From positions 1 to 34,422 of the forward strand of contig JAHYYS010000023.1 in the NCBI GenBank assembly GCA_019424865.1: 34,422 nucleotides of DNA. Reading direction: 5' to 3'. Shown piece by piece: positions 16,671-24,858 of the stretch. The translations under genes were made by a program, and so were the position numbers. Every line of letters begins with the position of its first letter. Within the stretch, counting starts at the first letter, position 1. This DNA is from a bacterium. GTDB lineage: Bacteria > Bacillota > Clostridia > Oscillospirales > Oscillospiraceae. The notes beneath the pieces are model-generated. The model did no database searches and was not told the origin of the DNA. It saw nothing but the letters and a program-made list of their open reading frames with translations.

Positions 16671-17507
16671 TCAATAGGCCACCACAATGCCGCCGTCGTT
16701 GGCATAGACAGTGGTAATCCCCCCGGCCTCCAAAATCAGAATATCGGAAAAGCGGCATTTTGCCTCCACCCAGGTTTTGACCTGGAAGGCCCGCTCCAGA
16801 CAGTTGCAGTGACAGATAGCCAGGGTACGGCCCTCGTGATGGGGGTCGGCAGCCATCCTGTCCACCATCTTTCCCAGGGCCTGCTTGGTGGACAAAGCCT
16901 GACCCAGCTTGCAGATCTCGCCCTGAGGCGTGGCCCCCATGAAGAGCTTGATTTTCAGTGCCCCGGTCACCACCGCCTGCAGCTTGGTCAGCCGCCCGTT
17001 TTTCCGCAGGTTTTCCAGGGATTCCAGCACAAACAGAGTCTGCATCTGGGCAATGAACTGCTCCACTTCCCGCACAACATGCTTGAAAGGCATACCGGAG
17101 GAGGCAAGCTCCCGGATTTTCAGTGCTACCAGCACCTCTCCGGAGGAGGCGGAACAGGAATTGAAGACGTGGACGTTGACCTCCGGATGGTCCTCCTCCA
17201 GCAGAACCCTGGCCTGCTCCGCACTGTTATGTGAGCCGCTGAGCAGGGCAGACAGGGTCACCACATAGATGTCCTGGGCCCCGCACAGATAGGCGTCCAA
17301 ATAGCTCTGAGGGGAGGGACAGGCAGTGGAGGGGGCCTGCTCGCTTTGACGCATGGCCCACAGCAGGTCGGCCTGGCTAAAGGTATCGTCGTCTACAAAG
17401 GTGCTTCCGCCGGCATACACAGTAAGCGGCACCTTGACAAAGCAGGGATCCATGCGCATTTGGTTGGTCAGGTCGCAGCAGCTGTCTACCACAATTTTAA
17501 AACTCAT
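16671..17507 (-). CDS. DegV family fatty-acid-binding protein
   Basis: A 278-residue DegV (FakB-like) protein. Signatures are the N-terminal IVVDSCCDLT, VPLTVYAGG, the lipid-binding loop TLSALLSGSHNSA, FNSCSASSGE and the Leu-Arg-Lys-Asn-Gly-Arg-Leu stretch. Family members bind a fatty acid for phosphorylation by FakA; no kinase gene is nearby. The ATG at 17507 is preferred over the one at 17516 because GGAG is 9 nt before it. It is a single-gene unit with its own promoter and terminator. Confidence 0.93.
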   Translation of the reverse strand: MSFKIVVDSCCDLTNQMRMDPCFVKVPLTVYAGGSTFVDDDTFSQADLLWAMRQSEQAPSTACPSPQSYLDAYLCGAQDIYVVTLSALLSGSHNSAEQARVLLEEDHPEVNVHVFNSCSASSGEVLVALKIRELASSGMPFKHVVREVEQFIAQMQTLFVLESLENLRKNGRLTKLQAVVTGALKIKLFMGATPQGEICKLGQALSTKQALGKMVDRMAADPHHEGRTLAICHCNCLERAFQVKTWVEAKCRFSDILILEAGGITTVYANDGGIVVAY

Positions 17508-17553
17508 GCGTTCCATCTCCGAATATAATTTTCAATATGATATCTTTCCAATT

Positions 17554-17582
17554 AGTGTATCACATGCGCGCTCCTTTGTAAA
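17554..17582 (-). promoter_or_regulatory. Promoter of the degV-like gene
   Basis: TTTACA (17582-17577) and TACACT (17559-17554) on the minus strand with a 17-nt spacer; the start codon is about 47 nt downstream. Confidence 0.6.
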
Positions 17583-17638
17583 GAAAAAGCGGAAGAATTT
17601 TCTTCGGGGCGAAAAGCATATGCAGCGGCCTGCTTTGT

Positions 17639-18394
17639 TTAAAACAGATCCGGACGTTCCTCCTTCAGTTCGGCCAGAAGCTTCTGATCCTCCTTGGCTG
17701 AAAAATCCTGCTTCTGGTACAGATCGGGCCGGCGCTGCCGGGTGCGGAGGATGGACTGCTTGCGCCGCCACTGGTCCACCTTGGCATGGTTGCCCGACAG
17801 GAGAATGGAGGGCACCGCCCGCTCGTGCCACACCTCGGGCCGGGAGTACTGGGGGGCCTCCAGCATGCCGTTCCAGTGGCTCTCGTTTTCATAGCAGGAG
17901 GGGTCGGAGAGCACCCCCGGCACCAGACGGCACACCGCGTCGGCCACCGCCATGGCGGGGATCTCCCCGCCGGTCATGACAAAATCGCCGATGGAAATCT
18001 CCTCGTCCACGCACTCCTCAATAAAGCGCTCGTCGATGCCCTCGTAGTGGCCGCACACCAGAATCAGCCGGCTGTAGTCCTCCTTCAGCCGGCGGGCATC
18101 CGCCTGACAGAAGGTATGGCCCGCCGGGGACATATAGATGGTGTGAATGCGCTCCCCCGCCTCGCCGCAGATGTGCTTCCAGCACTGATAGAGGGGGTCG
18201 GCCTGCATCACCGCGCCCCGGCCGCCGCCGTAGGGGTAGTCGTCCACCTGCTTTTGTTTATTTAATGTGTAGTCCCGAATCTGATGGCACTCGATGCGGA
18301 TATAGCCCCGCTCCTGGCCGCGGCCCAGGACGGACTCGCACAGCATATCTCCCACAACATCGGGGAATAATGTCATAATGTCAATACGGTACAT
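17639..18394 (-). CDS. trmD: tRNA (guanine37-N1)-methyltransferase TrmD
   Basis: Methylates G37 of tRNAs next to the anticodon with S-adenosylmethionine, preventing frameshifts. The 251-residue product begins MYRIDIMTLFPDVV and has the knotted SPOUT signatures: DYPYGGGRGAVM, CGHYEGIDERF and SIGDFVMTGGE, plus the C-terminal RPDL region. ATG 18394 is chosen because family members start at this Met; a longer frame upstream has no homology. The gene is not next to rimM or rplS, its usual partners. Strong promoter 60 nt upstream. Confidence 0.97.
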   Translation of the reverse strand: MYRIDIMTLFPDVVGDMLCESVLGRGQERGYIRIECHQIRDYTLNKQKQVDDYPYGGGRGAVMQADPLYQCWKHICGEAGERIHTIYMSPAGHTFCQADARRLKEDYSRLILVCGHYEGIDERFIEECVDEEISIGDFVMTGGEIPAMAVADAVCRLVPGVLSDPSCYENESHWNGMLEAPQYSRPEVWHERAVPSILLSGNHAKVDQWRRKQSILRTRQRRPDLYQKQDFSAKEDQKLLAELKEERPDLF

Positions 18395-18453
18395 GGAAGG
18401 TACATCCCTTCTCTTGGTAAATTTATCGGCGCGAAGGCCGGCCAATCTCCATC

Positions 18454-18482
18454 ATTATACGCATTTCCTCCGCTTTTTTCAA
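18454..18482 (-). promoter_or_regulatory. Promoter of trmD
   Basis: TTGAAA (18482-18477), a 17-nt spacer, and a perfect TATAAT (18459-18454) on the minus strand, about 60 nt before the start codon. Confidence 0.8.
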
Positions 18483-18544
18483 CGTAAGTTTCGCCGTTTT
18501 CACCTTTTTTCTTCTGCGCACTATCTTTTGGGGAAAATTTGTGG

Positions 18545-18550
18545 TATGAT
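18545..18550 (+). promoter_or_regulatory. Extended -10 promoter of the flavodiiron gene
   Basis: TATGAT preceded by TGG (extended -10), 41 nt before the start codon; the -35 region is weak. Confidence 0.5.
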
Positions 18551-18591
18551 GCCTGCAGAAAAAACCTGCCAATGGAAAGTGAGGCTTGTCT

Positions 18592-19944
18592 ATGTATTGT
18601 GTACGCAAGGTGACAGAGGATCTGGTGTGGATCGGGGGGAACGACCGGCAGCTGCCCCGCTTTGAGGCCGCCTATCCCGTTCCCCGCGGGATGTCCTATA
18701 ACTCCTATCTGCTGCTGGACGAGAAAACCGTCCTGCTGGATACCGTGGACCGCGCCATCCAGTCCCAGTTCTTTGAAAATCTGGAGCATGCGCTGAACGG
18801 CAGAGCGCTGGACTATGTGTTCGTCCACCACATGGAGCCCGACCATGCCGCCACGCTGGGAGATCTGATGCTGCGCCACCCCGAGGCCACCGTGGTGTGC
18901 AACGGCAAGTCCATCAATCTGATCCGGCAGTTTCACTGCATCGACCCCAGCGGGGCTCTGCTGGTCAAAGAGGGGGACACCCTGTGCACCGGCCGGCACA
19001 CCTTCACCTTTGCCTTCGCCCCCATGGTCCACTGGCCGGAGGTGATGGTCAGCTATGACAGCACCGACAAGATCCTCTTTTCCGCCGACGCCTTCGGCAC
19101 CTTCGGCGCCCTGAACGGCATTCTCTTCGCCGACGAGGTGGACTTCCAGCGGGACTGGATGGACGAGGCCCGGCGGTACTATACCAACATCGTGGGCAAG
19201 TACGGCCCCCAGGTGCAGGCCCTGCTGAAAAAGGCCGCCGCGCTGGACATCCGGATGATCTGCCCCCTCCACGGACCGGTGTGGCGCAGAGATTTGGACG
19301 TCATTCTGGACAAGTACGCCAAGTGGGCGGCCTACGAGCCGGAGGTGCAGGGCGTGCTCATCGCCTTTGCCTCCGTCTACGGCGACACCGAGACTGCGGC
19401 CAATATTCTGGCCTGCCGCCTGGCTGAGCGGGGCGTGCCGGTGGATATGTACGACGTGTCCATCACCCACCCCTCCTATGTGCTCTCCGAGGCCTTCCGG
19501 TACAGCCATCTGGTGTTTGCCTCCACCACCTACAACAACGGAATTTTTACCTCCATGGAAAATCTGCTCCACGAGCTGTCCCACCACAACTTGCAGAACC
19601 GGAAGGTGGCGCTCATTCAAAACGGCTCCTGGGCCCCCGCCAGCGGCAAGCTGATGGCCCAGATCCTGGCCGGCATGAAGAATATGGAGGTGCTGGAGGC
19701 CCCTGTCACCATGAAGTCGGCCCTGGCCCCCGGCCAGGAGCAGGAGCTGGACGCGCTGGCCCAGGAGCTGGCCGCCTCCGTCCGGGGCGAGGAGCCCGCC
19801 CCCGTCCAGGCGGAGCAGACCGCCAAGCCCCGGGGCTTTGTGTGCAAAATCTGCGGCTTTATCTATGAGGGCGACGCCCTGCCGGCGGACTTCGTGTGCC
19901 CCATCTGCCGCCGGCCCGCCAGCGACTTCGAACCGCTGGCCTGA
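18592..19944 (+). CDS. Flavodiiron protein with C-terminal rubredoxin domain
   Basis: A soluble oxygen (or NO) reductase that protects anaerobes by reducing O2 to water. The 450-residue product has a metallo-beta-lactamase-like diiron domain with all ligands: His80, Glu82, Asp84, His85 (HMEPDHA), His147, Asp166 (SADAFG) and His227 (PLHGPV). Next is a flavodoxin-like FMN domain (about 253-395; VYGDTE, STTYNNGIF), then a linker and a rubredoxin domain with Cys418, Cys421, Cys436 and Cys439. The fused rubredoxin probably passes electrons to the FMN. ATG 18592 has GTGAGG 7 nt upstream. A free rubredoxin gene follows by 74 nt. Confidence 0.95.
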   Translation: MYCVRKVTEDLVWIGGNDRQLPRFEAAYPVPRGMSYNSYLLLDEKTVLLDTVDRAIQSQFFENLEHALNGRALDYVFVHHMEPDHAATLGDLMLRHPEATVVCNGKSINLIRQFHCIDPSGALLVKEGDTLCTGRHTFTFAFAPMVHWPEVMVSYDSTDKILFSADAFGTFGALNGILFADEVDFQRDWMDEARRYYTNIVGKYGPQVQALLKKAAALDIRMICPLHGPVWRRDLDVILDKYAKWAAYEPEVQGVLIAFASVYGDTETAANILACRLAERGVPVDMYDVSITHPSYVLSEAFRYSHLVFASTTYNNGIFTSMENLLHELSHHNLQNRKVALIQNGSWAPASGKLMAQILAGMKNMEVLEAPVTMKSALAPGQEQELDALAQELAASVRGEEPAPVQAEQTAKPRGFVCKICGFIYEGDALPADFVCPICRRPASDFEPLA

Positions 19945-20018
19945 CTGTCTGGTTTTTCGCTGACTGCGATGCCATATCCGATACGTTTATTTACGATCAG
20001 AAAGGAGCGCTTTGTACC

Positions 20019-20141
20019 ATGAAGTATGTGTGCGATCTGTGCGGCTTCATCTATGATGAGGCCACCGAGGGCCCCATGCCCGACGACTATGCCTGCCCCC
20101 TGTGCGGCGCGGACAAGAGCCACTTTGAGCCTGAGGAATAA
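20019..20141 (+). CDS. Mini-rubredoxin
   Basis: A 40-residue iron-binding electron carrier with two Cys knuckles, CDLCG and CPLCG, and the family C-terminal Phe-Glu-Pro. It lacks the usual loop of about 12 residues between the knuckles, so it is shorter than the typical 52-residue rubredoxin and resembles the rubredoxin domain of rubrerythrins or of the gene just upstream. AAAGGAG precedes the ATG by about 11 nt. It probably feeds electrons to the flavodiiron protein or to other oxidative-stress enzymes. Confidence 0.9.
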   Translation: MKYVCDLCGFIYDEATEGPMPDDYACPLCGADKSHFEPEE

Positions 20142-20153
20142 TGTCTTCCCAGA

Positions 20154-20186
20154 AGGACAGCCGCGAAAAGCGGCTGTCCTTTCTTC
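20154..20186 (+). terminator. Terminator after the rubredoxin gene
   Basis: A perfect 11-bp stem (arm AGGACAGCCGC, 20154-20164 with 20170-20180), loop GAAAA, followed by TTCTTCT. It begins 12 nt after the stop. Confidence 0.85.
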
Positions 20187-20214
20187 TCGCCCCGGCGCGC
20201 CGCCCGCTTTTCCG

Positions 20215-20243
20215 TTGACATTCCCAGCGGAGCCCCCTATAAT
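20215..20243 (+). promoter_or_regulatory. Consensus promoter for the DUF951 and radical SAM genes
   Basis: A perfect TTGACA (20215-20220), a 17-nt spacer and a perfect TATAAT (20238-20243). It is the best sigma-A match in the window and is expected to give strong constitutive expression. Confidence 0.9.
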
Positions 20244-20310
20244 TGATATGGTTGGATTTTCGGCGGGGCTTCGGCTCCGCCCCGTTTTGGAGCACAAAGG
20301 GAGGTCTGGT

Positions 20311-20508
20311 ATGGACATCCACGTCAACGACATTCTGAAGATGAAGAAGGCCCACCCCTGCGGCAGCCAGGAGTGGCTGGTCCTGCGGGTGGGCATGGAT
20401 TTCAAGCTGCGGTGTCAGGGCTGCGGCCACGAGGTGATGCTCCCCCGCAGCAAGGCGGAAAAGAGCATCCGCAAAGTATTCCGGGACGGTCAGGCCGCAG
20501 AGGTCTGA
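20311..20508 (+). CDS. DUF951 family protein
   Basis: A 65-residue basic protein starting MDIHVNDILKMKKAHPCGSQ, with VGMDFKLRCQGCGHEVMLPR; Cys17, Cys35 and Cys38 may bind a metal. DUF951 proteins are widespread in Firmicutes and lack a settled function; they often lie near ychF or rpsF. AAAGGGAGG precedes the ATG. The radical SAM gene follows by 29 nt. Confidence 0.92.
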   Translation: MDIHVNDILKMKKAHPCGSQEWLVLRVGMDFKLRCQGCGHEVMLPRSKAEKSIRKVFRDGQAAEV

Positions 20509-20537
20509 CCCGCCCGCAGCAGAAAGGACAAAACATC

Positions 20538-21416
20538 ATGCGTTACGACAGCGACCTGCTTTACCGTCCCCCAGGAGAGTGGAAGAGCTATCTGCTTCAG
20601 TGCACCATCGGCTGTTCCCACAACAAGTGCACCTTCTGCGGCATGTACAAGGAGAAAAAGTTCCGCATCCGTCCCACCGGTGAAATTCTGGAGGACATCG
20701 ACATGGCCCGTGAGTACTACGGTCCCGGGCTGCAGCGGGTGTTCCTGATGGATGGGGACGCCATCATCATCAAAACAGAGGAGATGCTGAAAATCCTCCA
20801 CAAGCTGTACCGCACTTTCCCCCACCTGGAGAAGGTGACCGTATACGCCGGTCCCCGCAGCACCCTGTCCAAGTCCGTGGAGGAGCTGAAGATCCTCCAT
20901 CAGGCGGGCCTGAGCCGGGCCTATCTGGGGGTGGAGAGCGGCAGTGAGGCTGTGCTGCGCTTCATCAACAAGGGCTGCACCGCCCGGCAGATGCTCCAGG
21001 CGGGGCAGAACCTGGTGGAGGCGGGAATCGACCTGTGGGTCACCGTCATTCTGGGCATTACCGGAGCGGACGGGGACTGGGAGGAGCACATTCTGTCCAC
21101 CGCCAATATGATCAATGAGATGAAGCCCCGCCACCTGTCCGCCATGACCTTCGCCCCCGCCAAGGGCACCCCGCTGGGGGACGAGGTGCTGGCCGGACGG
21201 TTCAAGGTCTGTTCCCCGGACCACATTCTGGAGGAGTGCCGGCTGCTCATTGAGCACCTGGATGTGAACCCTCTGCACTTCACCAGCAACCACGCCTCCA
21301 ACTACCTCCCCCTGAAGGGCGGCCTGCCTGAGGATAGGGAACAGTTCCTCTCCCTGATTGATCAGGCCTTGGCGGGCAAAATCCGCCTGCGCAAGACCCT
21401 GAACCGGGGCATTTGA
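20538..21416 (+). CDS. Radical SAM protein
   Basis: A 292-residue cytoplasmic radical S-adenosylmethionine enzyme. The iron-sulfur ligands are probably Cys26, Cys31 and Cys34 (GCSHNKCTFCGMYK), spaced C-x4-C-x2-C instead of the common C-x3-C-x2-C; Cys22 is also near. Later motifs fit a TIM-barrel: VFLMDGDA, GLSRAYLGVESGSE, VTVILGITG and SAMTFAPAKGTP. I recognise this as a COG1032-like group with no known reaction. ATG 20538 follows AGAAAGGA. The longer in-frame extension upstream overlaps DUF951 and is not used. Confidence 0.9.
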   Translation: MRYDSDLLYRPPGEWKSYLLQCTIGCSHNKCTFCGMYKEKKFRIRPTGEILEDIDMAREYYGPGLQRVFLMDGDAIIIKTEEMLKILHKLYRTFPHLEKVTVYAGPRSTLSKSVEELKILHQAGLSRAYLGVESGSEAVLRFINKGCTARQMLQAGQNLVEAGIDLWVTVILGITGADGDWEEHILSTANMINEMKPRHLSAMTFAPAKGTPLGDEVLAGRFKVCSPDHILEECRLLIEHLDVNPLHFTSNHASNYLPLKGGLPEDREQFLSLIDQALAGKIRLRKTLNRGI

Positions 21417-21463
21417 GTCAGGCTTCTTCCTGTGCAGAAACAGCGCCTTTGAGTCGCTTCCGT

Positions 21464-21498
21464 TTGGATGCGGCCGCCCGCTGGGCGGCCGCATCCAA
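21464..21498 (+). terminator. Hairpin after the radical SAM gene
   Basis: A perfect 16-bp stem (arm TTGGATGCGGCCGCCC, 21464-21479 with 21483-21498), loop GCT, then CTGTTTC. It is a likely terminator with a weak T-run. The rest of the 430-nt gap to 21850 becomes AT-rich and holds the promoter region of the next gene; no gene is seen in it. Confidence 0.65.
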
Positions 21499-21743
21499 CT
21501 GTTTCAACCCGGATCGGCGCGGACAGAAAAGCGCCCGCCTCCCCGTTGATTCCCCTCCCCCACCCCTCCCGCCCGGCCGTCTTGTCCAGGGCCTCCCGGT
21601 GTCCGCAGAGGGAAAACGGCTGGGTTGGGGAATTGGGGCGCTCCCCGTCAGAAAGGGCAGAAAAGCGTCAAAATTCCGTAAATTCTTGATCAATACAGAC
21701 AAATTACACAACTTTAGCCTGCCAAGTATGGTCAATTTTGCCC

Positions 21744-21833
21744 TTGCGCCCAGAGAGACAATTGGTTACAATATGGTAACAAAAGTAACAGTCAGTTGCT
21801 TTTTCTTGTCATCAAAATGACAAAATTTTGTTT
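21744..21833 (+). promoter_or_regulatory. AT-rich regulatory region of the cell-wall hydrolase gene
   Basis: A weak promoter candidate (TTGCGC at 21744, 17 nt, TACAAT at 21767-21772) overlaps an inverted GGTTAC/GTAACC-type pair (GGTTACAATATGGTAAC), followed by another GTAAC. Further on, TTGTCAT and ATGACAA form an inverted repeat with a 4-nt centre. These look like protein-binding or mRNA-leader motifs; no regulator is identified. Confidence 0.4.
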
Positions 21834-21850
21834 CTTTAGGAGTGTAGACA

Positions 21851-22816
21851 ATGACACGCAAGCTATTTTCCACGCTGCTGTGCGCCTTTGCCTTACTCCT
21901 CCTGATGGGCGCCGGGAAAGCGCCCGAGCAGCAGCCGGCCTCTCTGCTGGCTGAGGAGGAGAGCGCTGCGGCCTCTGCCGCGGCGCTTGAGACAAACCTG
22001 ACCTCTGCGCAGGTCTCCGGCGAGGCGGTCCCCGCGGCCGCCGGCGCCAGCCCCATCTCCATGGCGGACAGCACGGACAGCGGACTGCTTGTCGACGGGG
22101 TTCACGCCTCTGCTGACGTGGGCCGGTACGCGCTGGACGGAGTGACCTATGTAGCCCTGGCCCCCATGGCCCTGGCCCTGGACCCCAGCGCTCAGGTCTC
22201 CTGGGACGCGGGGAGCGCCACGGCCACTGTGACCACCAGCAAGCTGTCCCTGACCGCCCGCGCCGGTCAGCTCTATCTGGTGGCCAACGGCCGGTACCTG
22301 TATATCCCGGAGCAGGTCCAGATGGTGAACGGACGGCTGACCGTCCCCCTGTGGGCGGTGGCCAAAGCCTTTGACGCCGCCGTGGGCTGGGACGCCGCCA
22401 CCGGCACGGTGACGGTCACCCGGGGCAGCGGCGCCATCCAGTCGGGCGACTCCTTCTACAATCAGGAGGACCTGTTCTGGCTGTCCCGCGTGATTACGGC
22501 GGAGAGCGGCAATCAGCCCCTGGAGGGGCAGATGGCGGTGGGCAACGTGGTGATGAACCGGGTGGCCAGCCCCATTTACCCCAACACGGTGGAGGGCGTG
22601 CTGGCCCAGAAAAACCAGTTCACCACTTACCGCGCCGGCAAGCTGGCCGACCGCACCCCCACCGCCACCAGCGTCATCGCCGCCAAGCTGGTTCTGGACG
22701 GCGGCGTGGTGGAGGAGACGGCGGGTGCGCTGTACTTTGACTCCGCCTCCGGCAGCTGGGCCTCCCGCAACAAGGAGTGCGTGGCCGTCATCGGCAACCA
22801 CAAATTTTACCGCTGA
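21851..22816 (+). CDS. Secreted SleB-type cell-wall hydrolase
   Basis: A 321-residue exported protein. It has a signal peptide (about 1-25, RKLFSTLLCAFALLLLMGAG), a low-complexity Ala-rich linker, a copper-amine-oxidase-N-like stalk domain (about 80-192) and a C-terminal SleB/CwlJ hydrolase domain (about 205-321) with the catalytic Glu218 in VITAESGNQ and GNVVMNRV. The domain cleaves spore-cortex or vegetative peptidoglycan as a lytic transglycosylase. The ATG follows AGGAGTG. A germination or spore-cortex role is plausible but not proven by the sequence. Confidence 0.92.
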   Translation: MTRKLFSTLLCAFALLLLMGAGKAPEQQPASLLAEEESAAASAAALETNLTSAQVSGEAVPAAAGASPISMADSTDSGLLVDGVHASADVGRYALDGVTYVALAPMALALDPSAQVSWDAGSATATVTTSKLSLTARAGQLYLVANGRYLYIPEQVQMVNGRLTVPLWAVAKAFDAAVGWDAATGTVTVTRGSGAIQSGDSFYNQEDLFWLSRVITAESGNQPLEGQMAVGNVVMNRVASPIYPNTVEGVLAQKNQFTTYRAGKLADRTPTATSVIAAKLVLDGGVVEETAGALYFDSASGSWASRNKECVAVIGNHKFYR

Positions 22817-22829
22817 ACCGGCGGCACCT

Positions 22830-22868
22830 GCCGCGCCGGAGGGCTTGCGCCCCCGGCGCGGCTTTTTT
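22830..22868 (+). terminator. Terminator after the SleB-type gene
   Basis: GC-rich stem (GCCGCGCCGG with CCGGCGCGGC, one internal mismatch further in) followed by TTTTTT, starting 14 nt after the stop. Confidence 0.9.
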
Positions 22869-22916
22869 CTGCCCGGAAATCCTGCCGGACCTGCTGCGCA
22901 AAGACAGGAAAAGGAT

Positions 22917-22945
22917 TTGACAGGGCGGGCGCTATCGGTTAAACT
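22917..22945 (+). promoter_or_regulatory. Promoter of rex
   Basis: TTGACA (22917-22922), a 17-nt spacer and TAAACT (22940-22945). The leader is about 55 nt. No Rex operator (TTGTGAA...TTCACAA) is visible here. Confidence 0.75.
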
Positions 22946-23006
22946 GTAACGGAGTAGAGACTTGAGACGCCGCCCCGGCGTCCCCCAAAGAACGGAGCGC
23001 TGCGAG

Positions 23007-23666
23007 ATGAAACGAAATGCGAAGGTATCCACGGCGGTGATTCGCCGTCTGCCCCGGTATTACCGCCAGCTGTCTGAGCTGCAGGAGGCGGGGACCGTGC
23101 GCATCTCCTCCAGTGCGCTGGGAAAGTCCATGGGGCTGACCGCCTCCCAGATCCGACAGGATCTCTTCTGCTTCGGCGAGTTCGGCCAGCAGGGCTACGG
23201 CTATAAGGTGGACAGCCTGAAGGAGGAAATCGGGGAAATTTTGGGCATCAACCGGGGCCACACCGTGGTGGTGCTGGGCACCGGCAACCTGGGCCGGGCC
23301 ATTATAGAGAACTTCAAGTTTTCCAGCAACGGCTTTCGGCTTCTGGCCGCCTTTGATGTCAATCCCCTGCTGGTGGGCACGCGGATTGGGGGCGTTCCGG
23401 TGTACCACGCGGACACGCTGGAGCAGTTTATCCGGGAGCACCAGGTCAGCGTGGGCATGCTGACGGTGCCCATCTCCGCCGCCCAGGAGATGGGCGAGCG
23501 GCTGGCCGCCGCCGGGGTGAAAGGCATCTGGAACTTTACCAACTATGAGATTTCCCTGAACAGCCGGGAGGTTGTGGTGGAGTCGGTGCATTTTTCCGAC
23601 AGCCTTCTGGCGCTGAGCTATATGATCTCCCAGCGGGAGGACACGACCAAGGAGGAGACAAAATGA
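23007..23666 (+). CDS. rex: Redox-sensing transcriptional repressor Rex
   Basis: A 219-residue dimeric repressor that senses the NADH/NAD+ ratio and controls fermentation and anaerobic redox genes. The N-terminal winged helix has the recognition segment ASQIRQDLFCFGEFGQQGYG, and the Rossmann domain has VVVLGTGNLGRAI (GTGNLG at 91-96). The ATG at 23007 has GGAG 9 nt upstream; the longer frame upstream would run through the leader. Its last codons overlap the next gene start (ATGA). Confidence 0.97.
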   Translation: MKRNAKVSTAVIRRLPRYYRQLSELQEAGTVRISSSALGKSMGLTASQIRQDLFCFGEFGQQGYGYKVDSLKEEIGEILGINRGHTVVVLGTGNLGRAIIENFKFSSNGFRLLAAFDVNPLLVGTRIGGVPVYHADTLEQFIREHQVSVGMLTVPISAAQEMGERLAAAGVKGIWNFTNYEISLNSREVVVESVHFSDSLLALSYMISQREDTTKEETK

Positions 23667-24769
23667 AAAAAAAGCTGCGGCGGCTTTGGGCGGCCGCTTT
23701 GTGTCTGGCTGTGCTGGCCTGCGGGGCCTATGCCCTGTCCTCCGGAGACAGCCTGATTTCCCTGAACTATCTGACGCAGACGTTTTTGCCCAAGGCGGTC
23801 AGCCAGGGCGAGACCGCGGCCAACCAGAAGCTGCAGGAGACCTATGACGCGGCCAAGTCCCAGCTGGATCAGGTCCAGCAGGAGCTGGTATCCCAGGCCA
23901 CGGGGAGTTCCGGCGCGCTGTACAGCGCGGATCTGCGCCCCCGGGACTGGTCCGAGGGACAGACCGTCTCTCTGCCCACCGGCGCGGGCTTCCTCCTGAC
24001 GGAGGGAAGCGCTCAGGTGACCCACGGCGGCGCTGTTGTGGATGTGACCCAGGGCAGCACGGTGGCCTCGGGCACCCGGCTGACCGCGGGACACCGCTAT
24101 TTGGTGGGGGAAGATACCACCGCCCAGGTGACGGTGCTCTCCGGCGCGGCCCGGCTGGGCCTTCAGGGGAGCTATACGGCAGCGGCGGGCATGGAAAATC
24201 CCCTGCCCTTTTATGACGTGAGCCAGACCGACTGGTACTATGGGCCGGTGCGCTATGTCTATGAGAATGGGCTGTTTTCCGGCATGAGCGAGCACACCTT
24301 CGGCGCGGGAGAGGCCATGAACCGGGCCATGCTGATGACGGTGCTCTACCAGATGGCGGGCGCGCCGGAGGCCGAGCTGAACGCCGCCGACGCCGCCTTC
24401 TCCGACGTGCCTGACAGCGCCTGGTACGCCTCCTATGTGCGCTGGGGCGCCTCTCAGGGCATCACCGCGGGCACCGGCCCGAACACCTTCGGTCCCGGCC
24501 TTCAGGTCACCCGGGAGCAGGTTGTGGTGCTGCTGTACAGCTTCGGCTCCGACTATCTGGGGCTGGATCTCAGCCGCCGGGCCGACCTGTCCGGCTATCA
24601 GGACCTGGAACAGTCCAATGTCTGGGCCCGGGACGCCCTGTCCTGGGCTGTGGCCGACGGGATTATCAGCAGCTCCTCCACCGATGCCCTGACCATCAGC
24701 CCCCAGCGCAGCGCCAACCGTGCGGAGGTAGCCGCCATGCTGCGGGGCTTTGCGGAAAAATTTCTGTAA
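23663..24769 (+). CDS. Secreted protein with three SLH domains
   Basis: A 368-residue exported protein: signal peptide (about 1-25, basic KKKLRRL then hydrophobic), a helical segment rich in Gln and Lys (about 40-80), a beta-rich middle domain (about 95-175), then three S-layer homology repeats (about 188-241, 250-302 and 312-367). The first two open with FYDVSQTDWYY and FSDVPDSAWYA. SLH repeats hold proteins to pyruvylated wall polymers. Its start overlaps the rex stop by 4 nt, so translation is coupled to a redox regulator, which is unusual. The function of the middle domain is unknown. Confidence 0.9.
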   Translation: MKKKLRRLWAAALCLAVLACGAYALSSGDSLISLNYLTQTFLPKAVSQGETAANQKLQETYDAAKSQLDQVQQELVSQATGSSGALYSADLRPRDWSEGQTVSLPTGAGFLLTEGSAQVTHGGAVVDVTQGSTVASGTRLTAGHRYLVGEDTTAQVTVLSGAARLGLQGSYTAAAGMENPLPFYDVSQTDWYYGPVRYVYENGLFSGMSEHTFGAGEAMNRAMLMTVLYQMAGAPEAELNAADAAFSDVPDSAWYASYVRWGASQGITAGTGPNTFGPGLQVTREQVVVLLYSFGSDYLGLDLSRRADLSGYQDLEQSNVWARDALSWAVADGIISSSSTDALTISPQRSANRAEVAAMLRGFAEKFL

Positions 24770-24777
24770 TCGGCAGA

Positions 24778-24805
24778 ACCCATTCTGCCCCTGGACCATA
24801 TGATG
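24778..24805 (+). promoter_or_regulatory. Possible mother-cell (sigma-E/K-like) promoter for the Cys-rich protein
   Basis: AC (24778-24779), 17 nt, then CATATGATG (from 24797), which fits the sigma-K pattern AC-N16/17-CATA-N3-TA except for the last base. The start codon is about 60 nt downstream. The match is short and could be chance. Confidence 0.3.
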
Positions 24806-24858
24806 GAATGAGAGCGGCAAAGAGCCCTCTTTAAAACTTCATATCAGGAGGTACTCAA

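Noticed and set aside
21417..21850. Short open frames in the gap before the SleB-type gene
   Set aside because: They lack ribosome sites and protein-like composition; the region is explained by a hairpin and an AT-rich promoter region.
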